From the NCBI GenBank assembly GCA_003254905.1, contig QANU01086265.1, positions 464,818-528,817 on the forward strand: 64,000 bases of DNA, written 5' to 3'. Position numbers and translations under genes: made by a program. The notes beneath the pieces are model-generated. The model was not told the origin of the DNA. It did not search any database and was given only the letters and a program-made list of their open reading frames with translations. Shown here in pieces: positions 46,540 through 58,600 of this stretch (position 1 is the first letter of the stretch; every line of letters begins with the position of its first letter). The DNA is from Nissolia schottii. Lineage: Eukaryota > Streptophyta > Magnoliopsida > Fabales > Fabaceae.

Positions 46540-46692
46540 AATTCGCCAAACCGATTGGCGAATCTTGTGCAAATGTGGTGTTCTAGTTAGAGATTTTATA
46601 CAGAATTCACCAGGAAAATTGACGAATCTTGTATGACTTCGCTAGGAGAGTTGGCAAATCTTGTATAGAATTCGTCAAGAGAGTTGGCGAAT
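46540..46692. repeat. Four hairpin-forming tandem units
   Basis: Units at about 46,540, 46,602, 46,634 and 46,668 share the plan TTCGCCA-(8-9 bases)-TTGGCGAATCTTGTAT. The first is the cleanest (TTCGCCAA ACCGA TTGGCGAA). Spacing is 62, then 32-34 bases. Each unit is an imperfect inverted repeat. Confidence 0.75.
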
Positions 46693-46805
46693 CTAACGTG
46701 GCCTCGCCATGCAGTCGCGAGTGCCATGCTGGCTAAACAGGTGTAGTCCTGTAATATGTTTGAAAACAGGGACATTTTAGTAATTTGCTTGAGTAATATG
46801 GGCAT

Positions 46806-46880
46806 TTTAGTAAAAAACTCAAATTATCCAATTGTTTAGTTGAGTGATTGATTGATTATTTGACGAATAGTGTCTCTCAC

Positions 46881-46921
<41 letters not shown>

Positions 46922-47888
46922 GAATGTTACATGTACAATAAAATTTCACAAAAATATGAGATATTCATATTTTTTCTTTTTATGACGGGACTCGTGATTT
47001 TGCGAGAAACTGTATGGTTATTGTCTAAATTTTGCTGTATATATAACATACTTGATATATTAAAGCTTGTTTACAACAAACTTTTCTTATGGGTTTCAAT
47101 GCAGTAGCTTGCTAATTATTATTTAGTAGATTAGATTTGATGTAACGTGTGGCTCGAAGAGATAAGATTCAACGTGCTTGCAAAGTGATGGGAGAAATGG
47201 AGATGTAAGGTCAACAGATTTTTATTTTTTTTCGTTGAAGATAGGTTACTAACTAGATATATATAGTAGCATCAGTTTTGAGGTTAGTTTTGGCGTTTTG
47301 GGCTGAGATGATGTTTCTTGTTGCCCTTGGTCTCTTGCCTTAAGGGCAATGCATCAAAAGTGAAGCGTACAAGCATGTACCCAAGTCATTAATTGGAATA
47401 GCTTGAGAGTGGACAGCTCCTAATTAATTTTGGGACGAGATTATCTATTAAAATTTGAAGGTAAATTGAGATATCTTATTATTGAATTAAAAAAAATAAA
47501 AATAAGTTATATTTTTTTATCTTATTAATTTAATAATAAAATATCTTATTTTATCTTCTAAAACAAAAAATCTTCTAAAACAAAAGTCAACAATGTCATT
47601 TCAAAGTATCTCAATCCATAATTTTAATAACGGTTTCCTTACCTTAATTAGCCTTAATTCCACACCATGTCTTTCCTATTATTGCTATTTTTATTTATTT
47701 TTTATATAATATTACTACTATAATAAAAAATCTTATTTGAACAAATAAATGACAAGAAACACTTAAGAGCATCTCCAACAATAATTTCTCTTTGGATCCC
47801 ACTATCAAGTCCACAATGATCACATTAAACCACCTCAACATTACATCATAAAAAACATAAAAAAGATCAAGGGTGGAACTCTTTACAA
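46806..47888. other. AT-rich intergenic DNA, no gene seen
   Basis: It contains a TA run at about 46,885-46,912. No recognisable coding sequence. Confidence 0.5.
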
Positions 47889-48088
47889 TAAGACTGTGTT
47901 TGGTATCAGGGACAAGATATAAGAACAAAAATAGAAAATTTTTATTCCTCCAATCATTAATTTTGTGTCCCTAAACAAAAATTTTATGTCATTTTTATCC
48001 CAACTTAGTAAGGTATAAAAAAATATAGAATTTGTTTTTCTACATGTTTTTCTTTCATTGCCTTGTTCCTGATACCAAATGCAACATA
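47889..48088. mobile_element. ~200-bp MITE with ~22-bp inverted ends
   Basis: The left end GTGTTTGGTATCAGGGACAAG mirrors the right end CTTGTTCCTGATACCAAATGC. The interior is AT-rich and non-coding. Its TIR (GTTTGGTATCAGG) differs from that of family A, although both have a CTG(C/T)GTTTG start. Confidence 0.75.
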
Positions 48089-48686
48089 ATAAAAGGGACT
48101 AATTTTAGTCCTAACTATGACTTACATAATTTTTTAAATTAAAAATATAATAGACAATATCCACATGTCAAATTTTAAGTGGTGAGGAATATAGAGGAAC
48201 CAATTCCATGAAATTGGTTTTTTTTTTTTGTGAGAATTGATTTTGTTAAAATTTATTTATATTTAGTATTTTCATTTGAAAATTGGTTTTGACTAAATTA
48301 ATATTGTTTAGATGACATTGGTCAAAATCACTTTTACATGTACAATTATAAAATAGGACATAAATTTTATATTGTTTCATTATATTTAAGATATATATAT
48401 ATATATATATGTTTTGAAAAAAAATATTGATGTAAAAGAGTTGTGGACTCTATTCATGTAAGATGAAGATCATCTCCGTTTTAAAATTTAAAGAAAAAAA
48501 TTGTTATGTTCATACATAATGTTGATTTTATTTTATCTCATCATTTCTAATGAACGGTAACATAATGAATAAATAAAAATATTTATACTATCACATATAA
48601 ATAAAAGTGTTTAGCTCTCACATCTAAAAATATATTGTTAAAAAGATTAATTTTAATACATTATTAAAATAAAACTATTTTATATT
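48089..48686. other. AT-rich spacer, no gene seen
   Basis: Only a TA run (about 48,391-48,410) and low-complexity sequence. Confidence 0.4.
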
Positions 48687-48691
48687 ATAAT

Positions 48692-50259
48692 TGACGCTCG
48701 CCAAAATGCCTTTAGATTTTAGTGCGCGGCCAAATAATAATTTATAAACCAAGTAAACCCCGAAAACGTAGTAAAGGGGGTTAACCTAGGTCGTTTCCCA
48801 AAGAAGCAATTTAGAACCAAATTAATAATTAAGTAAATCGGGGGGTTTTTGATTGATGAAATTGAAAGGGATTAAAATGAAAGTAAGACAACGATGATAA
48901 AAGCAATATCCTGCATACGGCATTTTCTAGATCAAGGATTAATTGTCATTGGTTCCTAATTCATTATTCATAAAAGAGGATGTTGTTTATTGGTTGAAAT
49001 CTCTAACCAATACGCAATTCACTTAGAGACTACGATCGTCAGTTCCCTAAGCATTTGTTAATACAGGTATTAAAACCAATATCTCATCATTAAGACCCAT
49101 ATTAATTAAGCACCAATTGCACAACCTAATCAAATCTGATTAGTTCTCCAAAAGTTCCTTAATCATAGTTTAATAAATCATACAATCGTCAAGATTCATT
49201 AACTTATATTTAGCCTTAGTTAATAACATGCAATCGCTATATCGTTAATTAAGGGTGGAACGGTTCGTGCATAATCATTAAGCGCAAGACCTCAAATTAA
49301 TCTTTAATCTAGCGTTACCGCATGCAAGATATTAAGAAATTACTCCTCCATGATTGGAGGATGAAAACTCATAACAAGTAAAGAGAAAGAAAGAATAAAT
49401 AAAGAGAAGGAAAGAGTAAATGACAATGGAGAAATGAAACAATAGAACCTGGAATTAATTCACCAGAACTTCATTACAAATCTTGAAGGGAAGAAAGCTT
49501 CAAAGCACTTACTAACATAAACCTAAAGTGCACAAAATAAAAAGGAAAAAAAATGTAGAAAATAGAGGTAGAGGAGGAGTATGAAGCTCTCTAAGGTTTA
49601 GATGCACTTTTGAGGGATGATTTTTGAAGTGAAATGGAGCTTGGTATTTATAGACACATCTCGGGCCGCTCAGCGGTGCTACAGGGGCGCTCAGCGGAGG
49701 TTGGTGGAAGGTGGTTGGCGGCTGTTTTCTAGAATTCTGACCGCTCAGCGGATTGGTAATCCCGCTCAGCGGATTGACTTGCACAGCAGTCAGTAAAACT
49801 GCAATATCTTCGGCTACAGACCTCCGATTGAGGTGATTCAAATTTTCACTTAAAGCTAAGAGATAGAGCTACAACTTTATAGTTGACGTCAAATCGAGAC
49901 TCAATCTCCATCATGGCTCAAAATCAATGGAAAAGTCAATGTTAAAAATCCTCAGCTCATCTTTTAACCAAATCTTTTTGGATTTAAATTTGATCTTGCA
50001 TTCATTGGTCCAAATCTTCTCTTCACATCTTCAATGATCCTCTTGAACATTCATTTTCTACAATTAAAATAGAAAACTACAAAAGAAATCTACACATTAA
50101 ATTCTAAGATAAAAACAATGCTTGAACTTGCCGTTTTCTCAATTTCTCACAAAAGAGGATAATGTGCAAAACATATTGATTAAGTATTAAAATCACACAT
50201 TTTTAGTATGCAATGTTCTTTTATAAAATAATAAAATGGGCTACAAAATTCACCTATCA
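48692..50259 (-). mobile_element. Solo LTR 2 (1,568 bp) with 5-bp target duplication ATAAT
   Basis: It starts TGACGCTCGCCAAAATGCC and ends AAAATTCACCTATCA (TG...CA), between perfect ATAAT repeats at 48,687-48,691 and 50,260-50,264. TATAAATA is on the minus strand at 49,645-49,652. Four CCGCTCAGCGG-type words (one with a mismatch) at 49,666-49,772 lie just upstream of it in the minus sense, as in solo LTR 1. The minus-strand open frame at 49,512-49,841 is this LTR read as protein and is not a gene. Confidence 0.88.
49666..49772. promoter_or_regulatory. Array of CCGCTCAGCGG near-palindromes in solo LTR 2
   Basis: Copies lie at 49,666-49,676, 49,687-49,697 (first base differs), 49,741-49,751 and 49,762-49,772. 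The first ends about 13 bases upstream of the minus-strand TATAAATA. The last two are 21 bases apart, as are the first two. Confidence 0.55.
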
Positions 50260-50474
50260 ATAATCCAATAATATACCATAAACTTTAAAAACTTTTGAGG
50301 TAGTGTATGTGAAAGATAAATGAGTACAATTACTATTAAAAATAATAAATAATGCTACAATTGATTTTAGCTCACGGTGAAGGTGAGACTGTATCACATC
50401 TGCTAGAAATAATTTTGAATGAATTGATTTTGAGAGTTGAACAAAAATAAAACGAAAGAACATGCAAAACAAAC

Positions 50475-50521
50475 AAAATCGATTATACCTTGCTTATAAT
50501 CGATTTTCTATAATCGATTTT
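50475..50521. repeat. Triple ATAATCGATTTT words with a 12-bp perfect hairpin
   Basis: AAAATCGATTAT (50,475-50,486) is the exact reverse complement of ATAATCGATTTT (50,496-50,507), which is repeated directly at 50,510-50,521. Confidence 0.85.
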
Positions 50522-51196
50522 CAATGGCTGTACCGCGCAACGATACATATACTTAATTTTTTTTGTTTCCATTCTCTGATTTGAAGCTGACATACAATTA
50601 ATACTATGTTAGGTTCATGATGAATAAAAGCAAGGGTGACTCCTCCTATAGCTGAGGGGGCATCTGTCACCCCTAAAATTTTAACATTTGTTGTAAAAAA
50701 TATGTTTTTTCTTGTTTGCTCCTCTAAAAATTTTGTATATCTAAATCGAAAAAGAAATTTGAGAAATTAATTGAATTTAATAATTTAATTTCATCACTTT
50801 TTATTTTTATTTTTCTTACTTTACTCTTTTTCTTATTATTTTTATATAATAGAAGAGAGAAAACGAGTGTGATCTCAACTCATTTCTTTTTTAACATAGT
50901 TGTGAGTAGCATGAAAAAATTATGATTTATTTTGTATATTTCTTTTGTTTAATTTCTGAAGGTCTTATATTGAATTAAGATTAAATTTCAATATTAATTT
51001 TTTAAATATTAAGTTAAGCATGACATTCTATGTTGCTTTATAAGTTAAAATTATGAAAATGTTCTTTTAGTATTGCCCTCCTAAAATGTGAATGTATGTC
51101 TTCCAAGATATCAAACCCCTAACATTTGATTTAGGAAGGATGAACCCTTTCGCTCAACCACACTCCTAGGTTCAAAACTTGCCAGACACTAAATTA

Positions 51197-51227
<31 letters not shown>

Positions 51228-51233
51228 AGAATA
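50522..51233. other. AT-rich intergenic DNA, no gene seen
   Basis: No recognisable coding sequence. It ends in an (ATT)n run at 51,196-51,227. Confidence 0.45.
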
Positions 51234-51766
51234 TGACTTAAACATGTTTTGGGTCTCTAATAAATATCCAAAATTTGATTTTGGTCCTTAATTATTTATT
51301 TTTTTTGCTTTTGGTCTAACATTATAAGAAATTGCACGATTTTAGTCCTTACTGTTAATGAGACTTTGTGGTTTTAATTCTTGAAACTTTGTTAACTGCT
51401 AATATGGGCAACAAAGTATTATGTGAGCAAAATAACCCACTTGACTCATAATTTGGTCCAAACTTGATCCATAACCTACTATTGACCCAATTTTAAGTGG
51501 TGAGTGAGTCATGATTTGGAGGGATTTCAGCAAAATAGTGAGTTATGAGCCGAATTATGAGTTGAGTGAGTTTATTTTGCTTACATGAGGCTACTGATGT
51601 GGCACTACGTTACCTACATGAACCGTTAATGGAGTCTCATTAATGAAAGAGACTAAGACCACACAAGTTGTGTTATGTTTAGACCAAAGCTAACAAAATA
51701 ATTTTTTGAGACTTAAAAAAATCTTAGAAATTTGTTGGGGACTTGAAATATATTTAAGCAGTTTAT
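51234..51766. mobile_element. ~530-bp MULE-like MITE between two (ATT)n runs
   Basis: The left arm (51,234-51,370: GTTTTGGGTCTCTAATAAAT, TTTTGGTCTAACAT, TTAATGAGAC) pairs with the reverse complement of the right arm (51,633-51,766) over about 130 bases with mismatches. (ATT)n tracts flank it at 51,196-51,227 and 51,779-51,802. The core is non-coding. Confidence 0.7.
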
Positions 51767-52236
51767 TTATTATGCAGTTATTATTATTATTATTATTATT
51801 ATTTATTACATAAACTATTTATTTATGTAAATTATACCTAAGCATTTTTTCTGAATAATTATCTAAAATTAAAGTTTCATGCCTTTTGGTTTGTTGAATT
51901 GATCATGGGTTAAGTTAAAAAGTCAAACTAATTACGAAGACGGGGTTAAGTTTTGTTTATAATAATTCATGCATTCAACAGTGCAAAACTCAATTTCGAC
52001 GAATAAATATGAGCAATTGTTTTTGTTTTGTTTAAATTTTCTTTCATTATCATTACTTTCCACCAGTTTCACAGATTGTTCAAGCCATGTGGCCCATTTA
52101 TGCCAAAAACAAAAGTTGTAAGTCGAGGCAAAATAGTAATGGACCCAACTCAACTAAACTTCTCAACCCAACCCAAGCTACACCCCAATAGGAAAAAGTA
52201 GCAGAGCACAAATCCCAATCCCTTAAAATTATCATC

Positions 52237-52385
52237 TAGCCGTTGAACATTTGAACCCTTGTCTTAATTATATGGACCCACACATTCAATGACCAAAAAA
52301 CCCCTCGCAATTCAAAACCGAAAGCCGCGATTACGTTTACTTTGCACAAATTTTGAATTCCAGATCGAATCTCAGCCGTTGGCTG
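52237..52385 (-). promoter_or_regulatory. Two MSA-like mitotic promoter elements upstream of the kinesin
   Basis: TTCAACGGCTA (minus strand, 52,237-52,247) and AGCCAACGGCTGA (minus strand, 52,373-52,385) contain the AACGG core of the mitosis-specific activator element bound by MYB3R factors. They match YCYAACGGYYA except for one and two positions. MSA elements drive G2/M expression of many cytokinesis genes, which suits a phragmoplast kinesin. Functionality is inferred. Confidence 0.5.
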
Positions 52386-52605
52386 CAGGCCCCTTTTTCA
52401 TTTACCACCACTCAACTTCAGTTTTCAAATCCCCCGAAAGAGTACGTACGTGCGTATGAATGACTTGGAGTTAGGATCTATGTTCGTTGCACTTTCCAGT
52501 TCAATCTCAAATCCCTAGCGAGAACTGATCTCGCTGAACCAGCATCAACTTCAGGATTTCTCATATTCGCCGATTTGGAATCCTGTTCTTCAATTCCTCA
52601 TTCAG

Positions 52606-52698
52606 GTACAACATTTCCTAATTCCAAGTCTTTTCTCTTCTGTTGGTATCATTCAGAATTTATTCATTTGTTTATTCTTTGTTTTGTGTGGGTGGTAG
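52606..52698 (+). other. 5'-UTR intron of the KIN-12 gene
   Basis: The donor TTCAG|GTACAA and acceptor GGTGGTAG|AATG frame a 93-base intron that ends two bases before the start codon at 52,700. The leader exon upstream (from about 52,450) is non-coding. The transcription start was not resolved. Confidence 0.6.
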
Positions 52699-52699
52699 A

Positions 52700-55600
52700 A
52701 TGCTGAGAGATTTCAAATCTACACGCCGAAATCCCACCAAGCACGAAGAGATCGAGAATGTGGATCCTTCGGATCCAGCACCTGCAGCTCCGAGCTGCTC
52801 GGAAGGTTCTAGATCTCCGCTAAACACGATTCAAGACGGAAGTTCTCTGAGTAAGTTTGAGAGGACTCCTTCTAAACCAAACAGCAACAAAGGCAGAATA
52901 TCTGATCCACCGCCGTTGCCGCTTCGAACGCCGGATAAGCATGCCGGAGCAGCAGGAGGAGCCGCGGTTCCGAAGCATCGGTTCGGATGGAATCAGAAGA
53001 ACGACGCCGTTTTGTACGATGGGAGGAGAGGATCCGGTGCCGTAAGTAATGGGGGTTGGGGGAATGTCACTCCTAGGGCTACTCGAACTGCGGGAAGGCC
53101 GACTGCTACTACCACGACTTGCTCTGAGAGCAATTCGACGCAGAGCACTCCGAATAAGAGTGTGACTAAGCCTCCTCCCAGCTCGAGTGTTCGGAGCAAG
53201 GCAGATGGAAGCTTCAGTGCTCGCTTGGGGAACTATGTTGCGTTGTATAAAGGGGTTCCTAGCTCGGCTCTTGTGCCCACGGTTGTTAACACGGTCGAAG
53301 TGCCTCACTTTGATCTCAAGGAAGATTCTTCCTTCTGGATTAATCACAATGTACAGGTGAGTGAGCGAAATGGATTTCGTTGGTGTCTTACGGTTTTTTC
53401 AATTGAGCTTGTTTTGAAAGGGGGTTGTGGATTCTGATGTGATAATCTTGGTTAGGTTATTATTCGTGTTCGTCCGCTCAATACTATGGAGCGGAGCACA
53501 AATGGCTTTAACAGATGCTTGAAGCAAGAGAGTGCTCAATGCATTACCTGGATTGGGCAACCAGAATCTCGGTTCACATTTGACCATGTTGCATGTGAAA
53601 CAGTAGACCAGGTGTGTGTGATAGCATTGAAATGAGTTTGACTTGATGCGCGGATTGGATTGGGTGAAGTTGTTAATTTCTGTCTCCATTTTTTTTGGTT
53701 TTGTAGGAAATGATTTTCAGAATGGCTGGTCTTTCGATGGTTGAGAACTGCCTTTCGGGATACAATAGCTGTATGTTTGCATATGGACAGGTATTTGCCT
53801 GAATGAGTTAATCCTTTATTTCATCCAGAGATTCTCTCTTAGTTATTCTTTTATTGGCATGCATCCTTGTAAGCAATTTAGTTTCCAGGCATTCTATTTA
53901 CCTAGGTTCCAATGTAAACCCTACCTTACATACTGTCACTGAATGTTTTACTCGAAATGTACGATATCACTTCTGATCTATGTTATTCATCACTGCCATA
54001 CCCATGACAATGAGTGCTGGTTGCTTGGCATCACAGTTAAGCCATCACCAAAAACACAAAGTTTTCAACTTTTCTTGCATCATACATTAGGAGCTTTAGT
54101 ATGTCATTGCTGCATTGATTTATGTCAATAGGTATGTGCTGTATTAGGAATTGGGATGGCTAAAGTGAGCATATCTTATGGCTCACTTTAGCCATGCCTA
54201 TGCATGCATTTAATCATTTATCACAAAGTTTTGAAGTGTAAAATCTATGCCATCGACATAATTAGAAATGGACAAGTGTCGATCGATATTTTATTTTTTT
54301 AATGCAAGGTGATGAATAAGTTGGTTAATTTTGCAGACAGGGAGTGGGAAGACATATACAATGCTCGGTGACATTGAAGATTTAGATGTGAAGCCCAGTC
54401 CCCATCGAGGAATGACTCCACGTATATTTGAGTTTTTGTTTGCCAGGATCCAAGCTGTAAAATTTTCAATCGTAACTTCTAGTTTTATGCATAAAAAAGT
54501 CAGTCTTCATTATCAGTGCAAATCAATCAACATTTTTTTTTTACTATTTCCCCTTCCTCTTTAAATTTTCAGGAAGAGGAAAGTCGAAGGGACGAGAACT
54601 TAAAATACAACTGCAAGTGTTCATTCTTAGAGATTTATAATGAGCAAATTACAGATCTACTTGATCCCTCATCCACCAATTTACTTGTAAGTCTAGTTCT
54701 TCTCTCATCAGATGATTGTCAAAAGTGTTGTTACTCATTTACCATTGCTCCATGTTCTTAATAGCTGCGGGAGGATGTCAAGAAGGGTGTTTATGTTGAA
54801 AATCTATCTGAGTTTGAGGTTCAAAGTGTGAGTGACATCCTAAGGCTTCTAATTCAGGTATTAGTGTCAGGGACTATCTTATCATTTTGAGGCATCGCCC
54901 ATGAACACCCCCCCCTTCCTCCCAGTTATTTAATTGTACAGTGACAAGGATTTACTCTAGAATGAAATTTCTTCCATTAAGCTGTAGCTTTTGACGTGTA
55001 GGGTTCTGCAAATAGAAAAGTTGCAGCAACAAATATGAACAGAGAGAGCAGTAGGTCTCACAGTGTTTTTACATGTGTAATTGAGAGCACATGGGAAAAG
55101 GACTCCACAACTAATTACCGTTTTGCCAGGTTAAACCTGGTTGATCTAGCTGGTTCAGAAAGGTAAGACATTAGCTTCTTGATATTTAATTGAACCAAAT
55201 GTAGTTTGGAATATGTATGTGCAGGTGCTAACCAAGTTCTCATTCATAACAGACAGAAAACTTCTGGTGCTGAGGGAGAGCGTCTAAAAGAAGCTGCTAA
55301 CATAAATAAATCATTATCCACCTTGGGGTACTTTTTATTCTAATACATAAGTATTTAGAAATTCGAAAGATATAAATTTTTATTTGTGCTTTACCCCTAT
55401 ACATCTAATATTTTCTAATCATGCTTGCAGTCATGTTATTATGATACTAGTGGATGTGGCAAATGGGAAGCAAAGGCACGTTCCTTACAGAGACTCTAGG
55501 TTAACGTTTCTTCTTCAGGTTGATCCCTTACTGAATGCCTTTGACATTTTTCTTCTCGGGATGGTTCTTATTCATCACTCTATTTGGCATAAAATGCAGG

Positions 55601-58600
55601 ACTCTCTTGGTGGAAACTCAAAAACAATGATAATTGCCAATGTCAGCCCTTCTATATGGTTTGTTCATTGTCTGGAACTCTGTTTCCTTCATTTGGAATT
55701 CTACACGTTGCCATTGAATTAGAATGAAGCTTTACTCATTTCACTTTTGCAGTTGTGCTGCTGAAACATTGAATACACTTAAGTTTGCTCAGAGAGCAAA
55801 ACTCATTCAGAATAATGTGAGTGCTATTCTATGATCACTCTGAATAGTTTTGAATGACATGATTCTAGTAATCAAATACACATTCTAAATTAGAAAACTA
55901 TGTGTCTTGTAGGCTGTGGTGAATGAAGATTCTACTGGGGATGTAACTGCTTTGCAGCACCAAATACGGCTCTTGAAGGTGTTATTTTTAATTTCTTGAA
56001 GTATATGCTTTGGTGTCAATAGTTGATAATTAAACTCGAATGGTGGAATTTTGGGGCAGGAGGAGCTTTCTACTCTCAAACGACATCAGAATGTCTCCAG
56101 GTCTTTATCATTTTCTTTGGGTTCTGCTAGTGATATAAAACAATCTCTAGAAGACTGTTTCTTAGAAAACGTACCTGATATGGTTGAACAAGATGATGAC
56201 AACATTCTTGATTATGAACCCCAGGCCATCAGAATGTCCCACAAACAGGTATATTTGGTTTTCTTGGTTCAGTTGAATGCGGCAGATTTTATGCTTAATG
56301 GTTGAACCTGATTGTTGGTCATCTATTGTCAGTCAGTTGCAAGTTACTACTTACACAAGACCCTTATACTATTTTCATAATCTCCACGACATGGCAATGT
56401 AATCTGTTTCCCTCATGCCGTTATTCATTTTGTGATATTCAAAATTATTGGTGGTTCAGTTAAAATCATTGGAAACAACTCTTGCCGGAGCTTTGAGAAG
56501 GGAGCAGATGGCAGAAACTTCTGTTAAGCGACTAGAAGCAGAGATTGAACAATTAAACCGTTTGGTATTTCTCTTATGAGGTTCTCTTGCTTTCAGAGTT
56601 TTACATTTCAACTGTGTCTTCAGCCATTGTGTATTCATTGTTGTTCAGGTTCGTCAAAGGGAGGAGGACACTAGGAGTTGCAAAATGATGCTTAGATTTC
56701 GTGAAGACAAAATTCATAGATTGGAGTCCCGACTTGCTGGTTCTATACCTACAGACACATTTTTTCAGGAAGAGAATAAAGCTGTGTCTGATGAGATTCA
56801 GATACTTCAGGGAAAACTTGATCGAAATCCTGAAGTTACTCGATTTGCAGTGGAGAATATCAGGCTTCTAGACCAACTTAGAAGGTAATGTATCTTTTTC
56901 CCACCAAGAATAAGATACTGAGAATAAAATGTTCTCTGATTTTAGCATATCCTTATGATGGCAATCACAGATATCAAGAGTTCTATGAAGAAGGGGAGAG
57001 AGAGATTCTTTTGGCTGAAGTGTCTACTTTGAGGGAACAGGTACATGTGTTTCTAGAATCCAGTACAGAAATAATTTCCATTTAGATTCCTTGTTTTTAA
57101 ATGATTGGAATACTTTTCTTTTGCAGCTGCTTCAATTTCATGGAAGAAACTCCATACTGAGTAATTCAAACTATGGCATTCAACCTCAGGTCCGTCTATA
57201 TATAACCAGATGCAATCATTGTATTCTTGAACACTTTTCCTTCCCCCTTTTGCGCATATTCTCTCTGTTTACATTTTTGGAGTCCTTAGAAATACTTGGA
57301 TGCTTAGGGAGCACCTTTCATGTGTGCTCCATGTACATGGTAAACCATTGATTATTAACTTTTAATATAATTTTTAAACACTCAAATTGAAATCAATTGT
57401 TAGTAATGCTCATGGAACACACATTAAATGTGTTCCATGAGCATCCAAGTATTTTTCTTGTACTAGTATGATATTAGCATAGCTCATTACTTAAATGCAA
57501 TGAAGTCCTAAAATAGCTCATTAACTAAAGCACTGACCAACAACAAAGATATATAGTAAGTTAAATGTTTTATTTCCACTCTATTCTCAATTAACTTTTA
57601 TTCACTATCTCCAGAATACTTTTAATATTTTTTTTATTAATAATAATTTAATATTTAACCTTTTATTTTTAATTTAATTAATATTGAACAAATTTTCTCG
57701 AATTTTTTTTATGTTGTTATATATATGTGTGTGCTTGTGTGTGTATATATATTTATATTTTAATATATTTGATAAATATTATAAGAATTTATAATCATTT
57801 TATTTAATATCATAATTATTTTTACATACTACCCTATTTTAAATTTTTTCATCAATATAGTAATTACCTTAATAAAGTAGTAGTGGTTATTTTATTAAAA
57901 AAGTAATAAGTAAAAATAGAAAACAATAAAGAGAAATTGACAAATCATAATTTCACAATCTCGTGTTTATATAATTAATTAAATAAATATATATATCAGA
58001 ATTTGTTACTGCGAACTGCATGATATTGGTCATTTCTACTCTCTGAGACGAAGATTACTTGATGCTAACATTTTTTGTATTGCCAAATATACATTGCGCA
58101 AAAAAATTGAGTTGTCATCTAATAATATGTTGTGATATTGAAAATAATTACTGTTATATTGTTTATATAATCATTATATCATTTTTTTAAAAAAAAATCA
58201 CATTTAAATTTAATTTCAATATTTAATAAATTAGTTGTAAATTCTTTTAATGACAGTATAAAACTAAATATAACCGAATTGGAAATTCAAAAAAGAAATA
58301 AATTAATGATTAATTTAAGAGCAATGAATATAAATCATTACTATTTTTTTAATTAACATTAAATATAACGAGTAGTTTAGAGGAAATAAATAAAAGTTAA
58401 TTCCAGGAGTAGCAATAGCCTCTTCTATGCATTAAAGTACATGGCATGACTGACATTTTCCAATTACCATTTGTGCAGAAAGATCAGTGCTGCAGGAAAG
58501 AAAATGACTCTGTTGATCTAGAGGTTTCATATTCCTGCCTTTGGAATAAATTAAACAGTTTTATTTTATTTTTTTCAAATTAGTGATGTGTGACTTCTTC

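Noticed and set aside
49512..49841. 110-codon minus-strand open frame rich in PLSG
   Set aside because: It lies wholly inside solo LTR 2 and its PLSG repeats are just the CCGCTCAGCGG words translated.
52820..53347. 175-codon minus-strand frame
   Set aside because: It is the shadow of the first kinesin coding exon, which continues in phase into a complete motor domain.
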